64,000 nucleotides of DNA, taken from the NCBI RefSeq assembly GCF_041431135.1, contig NZ_CP107799.1, forward strand, positions 7,502,001 to 7,566,000, given 5' to 3'. Every line of letters begins with the position of its first letter. The first letter of the stretch is position 1. The notes under the pieces are model-generated. The model had not been told where the DNA came from. It did not search any database and worked only from the letters and a program-made list of their open reading frames with translations. Origin of the DNA: Streptomyces sp. NBC_00554 (GTDB lineage Bacteria > Actinomycetota > Actinomycetes > Streptomycetales > Streptomycetaceae). A program made the position numbers and the translations under genes. Shown in pieces: positions 50,523-59,095 of this stretch.

Positions 50523-51584
50523 ATGGAATTTGCCTATATCCCCAGTCCGTCGCAGGGTGTGCTGCATCTCGGCCCCATTCCGCTGCGCGGCTACGCGTTC
50601 TGCATCATCATCGGCGTCTTCGTAGCCGTCTGGCTCGGCAACAAGCGCTGGATCGCCCGCGGTGGGCTGCCCGGCACGACGGCCGACATCGCTGTCTGGG
50701 CCGTGCCGTTCGGCCTGGTCGGCGGCCGGCTCTACCACGTGATCACGGACTACGAGCTGTACTTCAGCGAGGGCCGCGACTGGGTGGACGCCTTCAAGAT
50801 CTGGGAGGGCGGGCTCGGTATCTGGGGCGCGATCGCGCTCGGTGCGGTGGGTGCGTGGATCGGCTGCCGCCGACGCGGCATCCCGTTGCCCGCCTGGGCC
50901 GACGCCCTCGCTCCCGGCATCGTCTTCGCACAGGCCATCGGGCGCTGGGGCAACTGGTTCAACCAGGAGCTCTACGGCAAGTCGACGGACCTCCCCTGGG
51001 CGCTGAAGATCACGTCCTCGACGGACGGCCGGGTGCCGGGGCTGTACCACCCGACGTTCCTGTACGAGTCCCTGTGGTGCGTCGGCGTCGGCTTCCTCGT
51101 CATCTGGGCGGACCGCCGCTTCAAGCTCGGGCACGGGCGGGCGTTCGCGCTGTACGTCGCCGCGTACTGCGTCGGCCGTTTCTGGATCGAGTACCTGCGC
51201 GTCGACGAGGCCCACCACGTCCTGGGCATGCGTCTCAACAACTGGACCGCGATCGTGGTCTTCCTCCTCGCGGTGGTCTACCTCGTGCTCTCGGCGCGGA
51301 TGCGGCCTGGGCGCGAGGAGGTCGTGGAGCCGGCCGCGGTGGCCTCCGGCGAGGGTGACGGTGAGGGCGACAGCGAGGGTGACGCCGTCGACCTGGACAA
51401 GGCCGAATCGGCCGATGCGGAGCCGGCTGACGCCGAGGCCCCGGAGTCCGACGAGGGCGCTGAGCCCTCGGAGTCCAAGGAGTCCAAGGAGTCCAAGGAG
51501 TCCAAGGAGTCCAAGGAGTCCAAGGAGTCCAAGGAGTCCAAGGAGTCCGCGGCGGACGAGGCCGAGTCGGCCAAGAAGAGCTGA
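50523..51584 (+). CDS. lgt: Prolipoprotein diacylglyceryl transferase with (SKE)n C-terminal tail
   Basis: 353 residues. Lgt motifs are IPLRGYAFCIIIG, WEGGLGIWGAI, the GRWGNWFNQELYG signature and HPTFLYESLWCVG; seven membrane helices. It transfers diacylglycerol from phosphatidylglycerol to the lipobox cysteine, the step before LspA (encoded at 10234). The C-terminal 75 residues are a cytoplasmic acidic tail ending in seven SKE repeats (a 9-bp DNA repeat). A 17-bp terminator hairpin follows. Confidence 0.96.
   Translation: MEFAYIPSPSQGVLHLGPIPLRGYAFCIIIGVFVAVWLGNKRWIARGGLPGTTADIAVWAVPFGLVGGRLYHVITDYELYFSEGRDWVDAFKIWEGGLGIWGAIALGAVGAWIGCRRRGIPLPAWADALAPGIVFAQAIGRWGNWFNQELYGKSTDLPWALKITSSTDGRVPGLYHPTFLYESLWCVGVGFLVIWADRRFKLGHGRAFALYVAAYCVGRFWIEYLRVDEAHHVLGMRLNNWTAIVVFLLAVVYLVLSARMRPGREEVVEPAAVASGEGDGEGDSEGDAVDLDKAESADAEPADAEAPESDEGAEPSESKESKESKESKESKESKESKESKESAADEAESAKKS
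51474..51548 (+). repeat. 9-bp tandem repeat encoding Ser-Lys-Glu units in lgt
   Basis: The unit TCCAAGGAG is repeated seven to eight times without interruption and encodes (SKE)n near the Lgt C-terminus. Confidence 0.9.
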
Positions 51585-51600
51585 CGGTTTTCTGTACGTC

Positions 51601-51638
51601 GAAGGGGGCGCCGCATCTCAGGATGCGGCGCCCCCTTC
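51601..51638. terminator. Bidirectional terminator between lgt and the citE-like gene
   Basis: A perfect 17-bp inverted repeat (51601-51617 with 51622-51638) with a TCAG loop lies 16 bases after the lgt stop and 12 bases before the convergent stop. Confidence 0.85.
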
Positions 51639-51649
51639 GCGTTCCCGCG

Positions 51650-52489
51650 TCAGCTCCTTCGGTGTGCCAGCGCGAGTGTTCGGTGGGCGCCTGCTACCAC
51701 CGCCGCGTCCACGAAGGTGCCGTCGGGGAGGGCCTGGGCGCCGGGGTCGGTGGTGGCTGCTTTGAGGATTGCTTCGGCGGTTTCGATTTCTTCGGGGGTC
51801 GGGAGGTAGGACTGCTCGATGACCGGGAGCTGGCGGGGGTGGATGGCGGTGCGGCCGAGGAAGCCGAGGGTGCGGCCGTGGGTGCAGGAGGCGGCGAGGC
51901 CGTCGAGGTCGCGGATGTCGGGGTAGATGGACTGGGCGGGCGGAGCCAGGCCGGCGGCGCGGGCGGCCACCACCACGCGGGCGCGGGACCAGTCCAGGCC
52001 CGCGTCACCCCGTACGCCCAGGTCCGCCCGTAGGTCGGCCTCGCCGAGGGCGATGCCGCGCAGGGCCCGGTGCGAGGACGCGATGGTGAAGGCATGCTCC
52101 ACGCCGAGGGCCGTTTCCAGGAGGGCGTACAGCGGGATCGCGCCGCCGCCGGAGGGGGTCGCGTTCTCCGCGACCCGGACGACGTCGGCGGGTGAGGTGA
52201 CTTTGGGGAGGCGGAGCCCCGACAGACCTGGAAGCGGGGAGAGGGTCTTGAGGTCGGCTTCCGCTTGTGGGCTGTCCAGGGCGTTCACGCGGACGTGGAC
52301 CGGGACGGGCGGGGGCTCGGAGAGGAGTTCCGCGGTGGCCGCGCGGGCGTACTCCTTGCGGTCCGGGGCAACCGCGTCCTCCAGGTCGATGAGAACGACG
52401 TCCGAGCCCGACACCAGCGCCTTGGCGACGACCTCCGGGCGGTCGCCGGGGACGTACAGCCAGGTGAGGGGGAGGTGCCCCGCGGTCAC
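51650..52489 (-). CDS. CitE-like CoA ester lyase (HpcH/HpaI aldolase family)
   Basis: 279-residue TIM-barrel. Motifs are WLYVPGDRPE, VLIDLEDAVAPDRKEYAR, PLYALLETALGVEHAF and IALGEADLRADLG, carrying the Mg2+-binding Glu and Asp of CitE/malyl-CoA lyase-type enzymes. Substrate unknown. The GTG start overlaps the stop of the CaiB-like gene, so the pair may act on the same CoA ester. Last gene of the seven-gene ADP-ribosylglycohydrolase operon. Confidence 0.87.
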   Translation of the reverse strand: MTAGHLPLTWLYVPGDRPEVVAKALVSGSDVVLIDLEDAVAPDRKEYARAATAELLSEPPPVPVHVRVNALDSPQAEADLKTLSPLPGLSGLRLPKVTSPADVVRVAENATPSGGGAIPLYALLETALGVEHAFTIASSHRALRGIALGEADLRADLGVRGDAGLDWSRARVVVAARAAGLAPPAQSIYPDIRDLDGLAASCTHGRTLGFLGRTAIHPRQLPVIEQSYLPTPEEIETAEAILKAATTDPGAQALPDGTFVDAAVVAGAHRTLALAHRRS

Positions 52490-53688
52490 AGGGCTCCCTC
52501 CGCTCGCAGGGCGTCGATCTCCCGCTCCGTCAGGCCGAGTTCGGCGAGGACCGTGTCGGTGTCCGCGCCGTGCGGGCGGCCCGCCCAGTGGATCGCGCCG
52601 GGGGTGGAGGAGAGCCGGAAGAGGACGTTCTGCATGCGGAGGGGGCCGAGTTCGGGGTCCTGGACGGTGGTGATGGTGTCCAGCGCCTCGTACTGCGGGT
52701 CCGTCATCACGTCCCGTACGTCCTGGATGGGGGCCACCGCGGCCTCCGCCTTCTCGAAGGCCTCCAGGACTTCGGTGCGGGTGCGGTCGGCGATCCACGC
52801 GCCGACCGCCTCGTCCAGGACGTCCGCGTGGCGCGCGCGGTCCGCACCCGTCGCGAACCACGGTTCGTCGATCAGCTCCGGGCGGCCGACCAGCCGCATC
52901 AGGCGTTCCGCGATCGACTGGGCGGAGGTGGAGACCGCGACCCAGGAACCGTCGGCTGTGCGATAGGTGTTGCGGGGCGCGTTGTTCGCGGAGCGGTTGC
53001 CGGTGCGGGGCTGGACGTGGCCCAACTGGTCGTACCAGAGCGGCTGCGGGCCGAGGACGGTCAGGATGGGTTCGATGATCGCCATGTCGACCACCTGGCC
53101 CTCGCCGGTCCGCTCGCGGGCCGTCAGCGCGGTCATCACGGCGTACGCCGTCGCCAGACCCGCGATCGAGTCGGCCAGGCCGAAGGGCGGCAGGGTCGGC
53201 GGGGCGTCCTGCTCGCCGGTGATCGCCGCGAAGCCGCTCATCGCCTCCGCGAGCGTGCCGAAGCCCGGGCGGTGCGCGTACGGCCCGAACTGGCCGAAGC
53301 CGGTGACCCGGGCGAGGACGAGGCGGGGGTTCGCGGCCGAGAGTTCCGCCCAGCCGAGGTCCCACTTCTCCAGCGTGCCGGGGCGGAAGTTCTCGATGAC
53401 GACGTCGGCGGTGGCGGCGAGGCGGAGGAGGGTCTCGCGGCCGCCCGGCTTGGACAGGTCGAGGGTGATCGTGCGCTTGTTGCGGCCGAGGAGCTTCCAC
53501 CAGAGACCGATGCCGTCCTTGGACGGGCCGTGCCCCCGGGACGGGTCGGGCTTGGTGGGATGCTCGACCTTGACGACCTCCGCGCCGAAGTCGCCGAGCA
53601 TGGTCGCGGCGAGCGGCCCGGCGAAGAGGGTGGCGAGGTCGAGGACGCGCAGGCCGGTGAGGGGTGCTTGCCCCGGGTGCGTGCTCAT
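52486..53688 (-). CDS. CaiB/BaiF CoA-transferase family III
   Basis: 400 residues. Typical N-terminus LTGLRVLDLATLFAGPLAA and LGDFGAEVVKVEHP; the GLADSIAGLATAYAVMTAL region carries the Asp expected as nucleophile, and GRNKRTITLDLSKPGGRE and ENFRPGTLEKW are family motifs. It moves CoA between carboxylic acids. Coupled to the ribokinase-like gene upstream by an ATGA overlap. Confidence 0.92.
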   Translation of the reverse strand: MSTHPGQAPLTGLRVLDLATLFAGPLAATMLGDFGAEVVKVEHPTKPDPSRGHGPSKDGIGLWWKLLGRNKRTITLDLSKPGGRETLLRLAATADVVIENFRPGTLEKWDLGWAELSAANPRLVLARVTGFGQFGPYAHRPGFGTLAEAMSGFAAITGEQDAPPTLPPFGLADSIAGLATAYAVMTALTARERTGEGQVVDMAIIEPILTVLGPQPLWYDQLGHVQPRTGNRSANNAPRNTYRTADGSWVAVSTSAQSIAERLMRLVGRPELIDEPWFATGADRARHADVLDEAVGAWIADRTRTEVLEAFEKAEAAVAPIQDVRDVMTDPQYEALDTITTVQDPELGPLRMQNVLFRLSSTPGAIHWAGRPHGADTDTVLAELGLTEREIDALRAEGAL

Positions 53689-54623
53689 GAGGTGGGCCGC
53701 GGGTGCTGCGAGACCTGGGACGTCTGGGACGCCTGCGACGCCTGGGCGTCGATCTCGGCGCGGTACGGCATCGAGGACGACGCCCCTGCCTTCTGCACCG
53801 AGAGCGCGGCGGCGGCCGATGCCCAGGCCAGGGCCTCCGGCATCTCCCGGCCTTCGGCGAGGGCCACAGCGAGGGTGCCGACGAAGGTGTCGCCCGCGCC
53901 GGTCGAGTCCACGGCGGTCACCCGGGGTGCGGGCACGGTCATGGGTGTGGCGCCGCGGGCCGCGTACAGGCTGCCCGCCGATCCCAGCGTGATGACGACC
54001 TCCGGCACCTGGTCGAGCAGGGCGGCAGCCGCCGCGTGTGGATCGGTGATGCCGGTGAGCGCGGCGGCCTCGTGTTCGTTGGGCACCAACAGGTCGATGG
54101 TGGCCAGGAGTTGGGGTGGCAGCGGCTGGGCGGGGGACGGGGTCAGGATGGTGCGTACGCCGTGGCTGCGGGCTGCCTCGGCGCCCGCGAGGACCGCGGA
54201 CTGCGGGATCTCGAGCTGCAGCAGGAGGGCGTCGGCGGTGGCGATGAGGCCCTCGTCGCCGGGGGCGAGGGCGGAGACCGTGGCGTTCGCGCCGGGGATG
54301 ACGACGATCGCGTTGCCGCCCTCGTCGTCGACGACGATGTGCGCGGTGCCCGACGGGCCCTCGGTGGTGCGCAGATGGTCGGTGTTCACACCCGAGTGCT
54401 CCAGCGTGGACCGGAGTTGGCTGCCGAAGGCGTCGTAGCCCACCGCGCCGATCAACGAGACGTCGGCACCCGCGTGCACCGCGGCCACCGCCTGGTTGGC
54501 GCCCTTGCCGCCGGGGATCGTACGGAACTCCCGGCCCGTCACGGTCTCGCCGCGCTGCGGGGCCTTGGCGACGTACGCGACGAGGTCCATGTTCGTGGAG
54601 CCGAGAACGGCGATGTGGGTCAT
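53685..54623 (-). CDS. rbsK: Ribokinase-like PfkB-family carbohydrate kinase
   Basis: 312 residues from ATG 54623 (GGGAGG upstream). PfkB motifs are FRTIPGGKGANQAVAAVHAG and VDSTGAGDTFVGTLAVALAEG; the catalytic Asp is in DSTGAGDTF. It resembles ribokinase in the N-terminal GSTNMDLV block. Ribose or a related pentose released by the neighbouring glycohydrolases is a plausible substrate (inference). Overlaps both neighbours by four bases. Confidence 0.88.
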   Translation of the reverse strand: MTHIAVLGSTNMDLVAYVAKAPQRGETVTGREFRTIPGGKGANQAVAAVHAGADVSLIGAVGYDAFGSQLRSTLEHSGVNTDHLRTTEGPSGTAHIVVDDEGGNAIVVIPGANATVSALAPGDEGLIATADALLLQLEIPQSAVLAGAEAARSHGVRTILTPSPAQPLPPQLLATIDLLVPNEHEAAALTGITDPHAAAAALLDQVPEVVITLGSAGSLYAARGATPMTVPAPRVTAVDSTGAGDTFVGTLAVALAEGREMPEALAWASAAAALSVQKAGASSSMPYRAEIDAQASQASQTSQVSQHPRPTS

Positions 54624-56110
54624 GGGCGGGGTGCCTCCCGGCGGGTGAGCAGGTGGGTCAGCTGGGCGAGGTTGTCGAAGCCGGTGCCGTTGAAGTCGGC
54701 GATGGAGGTGGCCAGTCGGTTCTTGAGGGGAGTGGTCCAGCGGTCGGGGAGTGTGGTGGGGGAGCCCGCGAGGAGGCCCGCGATGCTGCCGGCCGTCGCG
54801 CCGTTCGAGTCGGTGTCCCAACCGCCGGACACCGCCCGGCAGATGGAGCCGGAGAAGTCGCCGTTCGCGTGGGTGAGGGCGGCGGCGATCAGGGCGGTGT
54901 TGGGGATGGCGTGGACCCAGTGGTAGGCGCGGTGGGTGGTGTGCAGTTCGTCCACGAGGTCGTCGAAGTTCTCTGTCGTACGGGCGAGTTGGACTGCGTG
55001 CCGGACCGCCTCGGCCAGCCGGGAGCCGGGCGGGACCACGGTGAGTCCGGTGCGCAGGCAGGTGTGGACGTCGCTGCGTCCGGTGGCTGCCTCGGCGATC
55101 GTGGCCGCCGTGAACATCGCCGCGTACACGCCGTTCGCCGTGTGGGTGAGGGTGGCGTCGCGGTGGGCCTGTTCTGCCGCGGCTGCCGGGTCGCCCGGGT
55201 TCGTCCAGCCGTGCACGTCGGCGCGGATCAGGGCGCCGATCCATTCGCGGAACGGGTTGCGGTGGCGGGCGGTTCGTGGGGGTTCGATGCCGGTGAGGAG
55301 GTTGCGGTAGGCGATGCGTTCCGCGGTGAACGTGCGGCCTGCGGGGAGTTCGTCCAGCCAGAGGCGGGCCACGTCCGTGGTGGTGAAGTCTCTGCCGTGG
55401 CGTTGGATCAACAGGGTGTTCAGGAGGGGGTAGTTGAGGTCGTCGTCCTCCGGCATGCCGTCGATGTTCTCGGCGAGGGAGGTTTGCGCGGAGCGTTTGT
55501 TCCACGGGTGGGCGTGGGTGAGTTCTTCGGGGACGCCCTTTGCTGTGAACCAGGTGTGCAGGGGCCAGTTGCCTGTGGCTCGGGCCAGGTCTCGGATCCC
55601 TTGTAGGGGGAGCTTTTCTACTGGTTTGCCCAGTAGGCAGCCTGCGGCTCGGCCCAGCCAGGCGGCTTCCAGGTGGGCCTGGGTGGGGGCGGAGGCGGGG
55701 GTGGGTGCGCGGCCCGGCGTTTGCGGGGTGCCGCTGTGCCCACCCGTGCCGCCCCTAGCGGCACGCATGCCCACAGCGGGGTTGGCTGGGGCGGCACCCG
55801 GCGCCGGCGGCGCAGTTGGTGACGGCCAGTCCGGGCAGTGGGCCTTGATCTGGGTCAGGTCCGTCGGCTCTTGGTCTGCCAACCTTCTTGGCAGGTCTGC
55901 CAGTTCGTCCAAGAGGTCCTCTGCGAGGGCCCGGAGGTATCGGGACGTCGGAGTTGGGGACGCGCCGGCGCGGGACGGGGCCGCCGGGCCGCCCGCCGCT
56001 CGCCAGCGTGCGGTGATGGCTGATGGCTCGCGGCCGTCCTGGGTTGCCTGGGCGAGTTCGTGGCCGAGGAGGTCCTCGGGCTGGACCCAGGTGAGGCGCA
56101 GCGGTGTCAC
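54620..56110 (-). CDS. ADP-ribosylglycohydrolase family protein 1
   Basis: 496 residues from GTG 56110. An N-terminal 150-residue segment (TWVQPEDLLGHELAQA, then a Pro/Ala-rich linker) precedes the ARH/DraG domain (AWLGRAAGCLLGKPVEKLP). The metal-binding acids correspond to MPEDDDLNYPLLNTLLI and the C-terminal GGWDTDSNGATAGSIAG. This dinuclear Mg site cleaves ADP-ribosyl N-glycosidic or similar bonds in known members. The real substrate is unknown. Overlaps both adjacent genes by four bases. Confidence 0.88.
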   Translation of the reverse strand: MTPLRLTWVQPEDLLGHELAQATQDGREPSAITARWRAAGGPAAPSRAGASPTPTSRYLRALAEDLLDELADLPRRLADQEPTDLTQIKAHCPDWPSPTAPPAPGAAPANPAVGMRAARGGTGGHSGTPQTPGRAPTPASAPTQAHLEAAWLGRAAGCLLGKPVEKLPLQGIRDLARATGNWPLHTWFTAKGVPEELTHAHPWNKRSAQTSLAENIDGMPEDDDLNYPLLNTLLIQRHGRDFTTTDVARLWLDELPAGRTFTAERIAYRNLLTGIEPPRTARHRNPFREWIGALIRADVHGWTNPGDPAAAAEQAHRDATLTHTANGVYAAMFTAATIAEAATGRSDVHTCLRTGLTVVPPGSRLAEAVRHAVQLARTTENFDDLVDELHTTHRAYHWVHAIPNTALIAAALTHANGDFSGSICRAVSGGWDTDSNGATAGSIAGLLAGSPTTLPDRWTTPLKNRLATSIADFNGTGFDNLAQLTHLLTRREAPRP

Positions 56111-57261
56111 CGTCGGTCCGCCAGCATGGCGTACGCCGTCTCGTGTGTTCGTCGGCGGTGTACGTCCCGTTCGAAGATCTCCCGGGTCACCTCCGTGAGC
56201 GACTTCGCCGGGGTCTCGAGGTCGAGGCGGCTCGCCTCCGCGACCGTCTTGGCCCAGTCGCGGGGGATCTCGGAGCCGAGGGCTCCCGCGAGGGCGCCGG
56301 ACATGGTGGCGATGGAGTCGCAGTCGCGGCCGTAGTTCACGGAGCCGAGGACCGCGTGGCCGTAGTCGCCGCCGGAGAGCACCAACATGCCCAGGGCGAT
56401 GGGGAGTTCCTCGATCGTGTGCAGCCGGGACGGGCGGCGGGCGCCGAGGGAGGGGGACCGGTAGTCGGGGCCCACCGTGTCGTAGGGGGCCACCGCCTCG
56501 CGCAGCGGGACCAGCGCCGACTCGAAGTTCGTGTGGCGGGCGGCGACTTCGCAGACCGCCTCGATGGCGGCGCGGGTGCCGTCCTTGGCCAGGGCCAGAC
56601 ACGCGGCGACGACCGAGTCGGGCGTCGCTCCCGGTGCGCAGGCCGCCGCCACCGCAGCCGCGAAGACTCCGGCGGCCTCGCGGCCGTACGAGGACTGGTG
56701 GGCGCCCGCGATGTCGAGGGCCTCGGCGTACGCGCCCGCCGGGTTGGCCGCGTTGACCAGGCCGACCGGGGCCATGTACATCGCGGCACCGCAGTTGACG
56801 ATGTTGCCGGTGCCGGCCTCCCGGGGGTCGACGTGGCCGTAGTGCAGTCGCGCCACGAGCCACTTCTCGGCGAGGAAGATCCGCTGGAGCGGGAGGGCCT
56901 CGGCCTCCAACTCGGGGATCCAGCGCAGGTTGCCCATCAGGTCGGGGACCAGGTGCTCGGCGACCGCGTACGCGTCGAGGTGGTCGCGGACGGTGGCGTA
57001 CACGCGTACCAGCGCGTGGGTCATCAAGGTGTCGTCGGTGACGTGCCCGTCGCCCTTGTGGTACGGGGCGATGGGGCGGGCGGTGCGCCAGGCGTCGCCG
57101 TTCCAGGGACCGACGATGCCGTGGACGCGGCCGCCGTGGCGTTCCGTGATCTGCTCGGGGGTGTAGCCCTCGACGGGGCCACCGAGGGCGTCGCCGACGG
57201 CGGCCCCGACGAGGCTTCCGGTGATCCGCTCTTCCAGACTTGCTGCTCCTTTGGGCGTCAT
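56107..57261 (-). CDS. ADP-ribosylglycohydrolase family protein 2
   Basis: 384 residues, almost entirely the ARH/DraG domain: GSLVGAAVGDALGGPVEGY at the N-terminus, metal motif HVTDDTLMTHALVR, and the C-terminal NYGRDCDSIATMSGALAG. All expected acidic ligands are present, so it is predicted active. It starts seven bases after the stop of protein 3. Confidence 0.92.
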   Translation of the reverse strand: MTPKGAASLEERITGSLVGAAVGDALGGPVEGYTPEQITERHGGRVHGIVGPWNGDAWRTARPIAPYHKGDGHVTDDTLMTHALVRVYATVRDHLDAYAVAEHLVPDLMGNLRWIPELEAEALPLQRIFLAEKWLVARLHYGHVDPREAGTGNIVNCGAAMYMAPVGLVNAANPAGAYAEALDIAGAHQSSYGREAAGVFAAAVAAACAPGATPDSVVAACLALAKDGTRAAIEAVCEVAARHTNFESALVPLREAVAPYDTVGPDYRSPSLGARRPSRLHTIEELPIALGMLVLSGGDYGHAVLGSVNYGRDCDSIATMSGALAGALGSEIPRDWAKTVAEASRLDLETPAKSLTEVTREIFERDVHRRRTHETAYAMLADRR

Positions 57262-57268
57262 GCCCGAA

Positions 57269-59095
57269 TCATCCCTCTGGGGTACTCAGTTCTGTTGCTT
57301 CCAGAAGGTCGGCGAGTCCGATCAAGTCCGTGCCGGTCAGGCGGGGGAGGGCGCAGCCGGAGAGGGTGCGGCAGGCGTCGCGCCAGGAGGCCGGGATGGC
57401 GTCGCCGCCGCCGAGCGCGCCGGTGAGCGCGCCCGCGAGGGCCGGGGCCGAGTCGGCGACGCGGGACAGGCACGCGGCGGCGGGCACCGCCTCGGCGATC
57501 CGGCCGCGCGCGGCGGTGGCGAGAGCGAGGGCCACGGGGACGGTTTCCGCCGCCGCGATGCCGTAGCTGTACACGTGATCGACGATCTGGTGTTCCAGCA
57601 GGGGGACCAGGGCGAAGGTGCCCTCGCTGTCGCGGGCGAGCTTCAGCGCGTGGCGGGCGTTGCGGCCGATCTCCGTCGACTCGGGGAGCTCGGCGAGGGC
57701 GGCGTCCGCGCAGGCGTCGACGTCGGCCCCGACGAGGGCGAGCGAGATCGCGGCGGCCATCGCCCGGGCGCCGCGGACGCCGTCCTCGTCCTGGGTGTAG
57801 CGGGCGTCGAACTCGGCGAGTTCGGCGGCGAGCCGGGGGTCGCCCGGGTGTGCCACGGCGAGCACGCAGGCCCGTACGCAGGCCGCGTCGTCGAAGTAGT
57901 GGGGGTTGTCGTGGCCGGTGGCGGGCGGGCGCAGGCCGGTGGCGAGGTTGCCGAGTCCGGCCCGTACGGAGATCCGGGCGCGGAGCGGGAGCAGGGCCGA
58001 TTCGACCTCGGGGGCGCGTTCGGCCGCCGCGGCGACCTCGCTGGCGATGGCGTTCCACGACAGGTCGATGGAAGCGCGCATACGCCGCTCGCGGCTCAGG
58101 TCCCCGAGCGCGGTCGCGTCCCCGGCCCGCAGCACCGCCTCCGCCGCGAACGCCGCCCACTCCGCGTCGTCCGACGGACCGAGCCGCAACGGCTCCGGCG
58201 GCTGGTTCAGCGCGATCGGCACGGGCAGCGTCGTCGTCGCGTTCTGCTCCGCGAACGTGTCCAGCTCCCGCGTCAGCCGCCGCGTCCACTCGGGCATCCG
58301 AGCGGCCCGATGCCGCGCGGCGGGCCAGCCGGCGGCATCGCCCGCGGCGAGACCGAGAAGCAGCCCCTCGATACGGCGGGGCCGCCCTGGGAGGGCGGCG
58401 GCTCTCTTGTCGCCGGGGGCGGGGTCGGGGCCCGCCACCCCCGGGGCGGAGTCCGCCGAGGGGGCAGGGTCTGCCGAGCGGGCAGTGCCTGCGGCGAAGG
58501 CGGAGCGAGTGAAGAGGGCAGCGGCTGGGGCGAGGTTGGAGTCTGTGGCCAGGGCAGTGCCTGCTGGCACGGCGGAGTCCGTAGAGAAGGCCGTGCTTGC
58601 TGAGGGGGCGGAGTCCGTGGGGAGGCTGGAGTCCGTGGACGGGGCAGCGTCGGCTGGCAGGGCGGCACCCGTTGCGAGCGCAGTGTCCGTGGAGCCGCGG
58701 GAGTCCGCGGAGGGGACATTGCCTGCCGAGTGGGCGGAAGCATCCGGGGAAAGGGCAGCGTCTGCCGACGGGGCAGTCTTTGTGGAGAGGGCGGAGTCCG
58801 GCGCGGGGTCGGAGTCCGCGGGGGCGGGGCCGGGGGCGGGGGCGATGGCTGTGGTGAGGGCCGTGTCTGTTGAGGGGGCGGAGTCCGGTGCGGGGTCGGA
58901 GTCCGCGGGGGCGGTGGCTGGGGCGAGGGTGGAGGTTGTGGTGAGGGCCGTGTCTGTTGAGGGGGCGGAGTCCGGCGCGGGGTCCGAGTCCGTGAGGGCG
59001 GTGGCTGGGGACAGGGCCGAGTCCATCGTCGGGGCGGAGTCCGCTGAGGGGGCCGGGCCCTCGTCCGGTTCGTCTCTCATCAGGCCGGGGGTCAT
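57269..59095 (-). CDS. ADP-ribosylglycohydrolase family protein 3, altered metal site and long repetitive N-terminus
   Basis: 608 residues from ATG 59095 (ATGA overlap with protein 4). Residues 1 to about 245 are Asp/Ser/Ala/Thr/Pro low-complexity with repeats of DSDPAPDSAPSTDTALTT in 29-residue units. The ARH domain begins at RRIEGLLLGLAAGDAAGWP. The N-terminal acidic motif is weak (GPSDDAEWAAF). The C-terminal ligand motif, normally GRDADT, reads SRVADSAPALAGALTGA, so one Asp is lost. It is therefore probably catalytically impaired or specialised. An internal start near the ARH domain is possible. Confidence 0.78.
   Translation of the reverse strand: MTPGLMRDEPDEGPAPSADSAPTMDSALSPATALTDSDPAPDSAPSTDTALTTTSTLAPATAPADSDPAPDSAPSTDTALTTAIAPAPGPAPADSDPAPDSALSTKTAPSADAALSPDASAHSAGNVPSADSRGSTDTALATGAALPADAAPSTDSSLPTDSAPSASTAFSTDSAVPAGTALATDSNLAPAAALFTRSAFAAGTARSADPAPSADSAPGVAGPDPAPGDKRAAALPGRPRRIEGLLLGLAAGDAAGWPAARHRAARMPEWTRRLTRELDTFAEQNATTTLPVPIALNQPPEPLRLGPSDDAEWAAFAAEAVLRAGDATALGDLSRERRMRASIDLSWNAIASEVAAAAERAPEVESALLPLRARISVRAGLGNLATGLRPPATGHDNPHYFDDAACVRACVLAVAHPGDPRLAAELAEFDARYTQDEDGVRGARAMAAAISLALVGADVDACADAALAELPESTEIGRNARHALKLARDSEGTFALVPLLEHQIVDHVYSYGIAAAETVPVALALATAARGRIAEAVPAAACLSRVADSAPALAGALTGALGGGDAIPASWRDACRTLSGCALPRLTGTDLIGLADLLEATELSTPEG
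58785..59003 (-). repeat. Imperfect 87-bp tandem repeats within ADP-ribosylglycohydrolase 3
   Basis: At least two full 29-codon units and a partial third encode DSDPAPDSA(P/L)STxTA blocks in the low-complexity N-terminus. The DNA units are near-identical over long stretches (GAGGGGGCGGAGTCCGG core). Confidence 0.75.
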
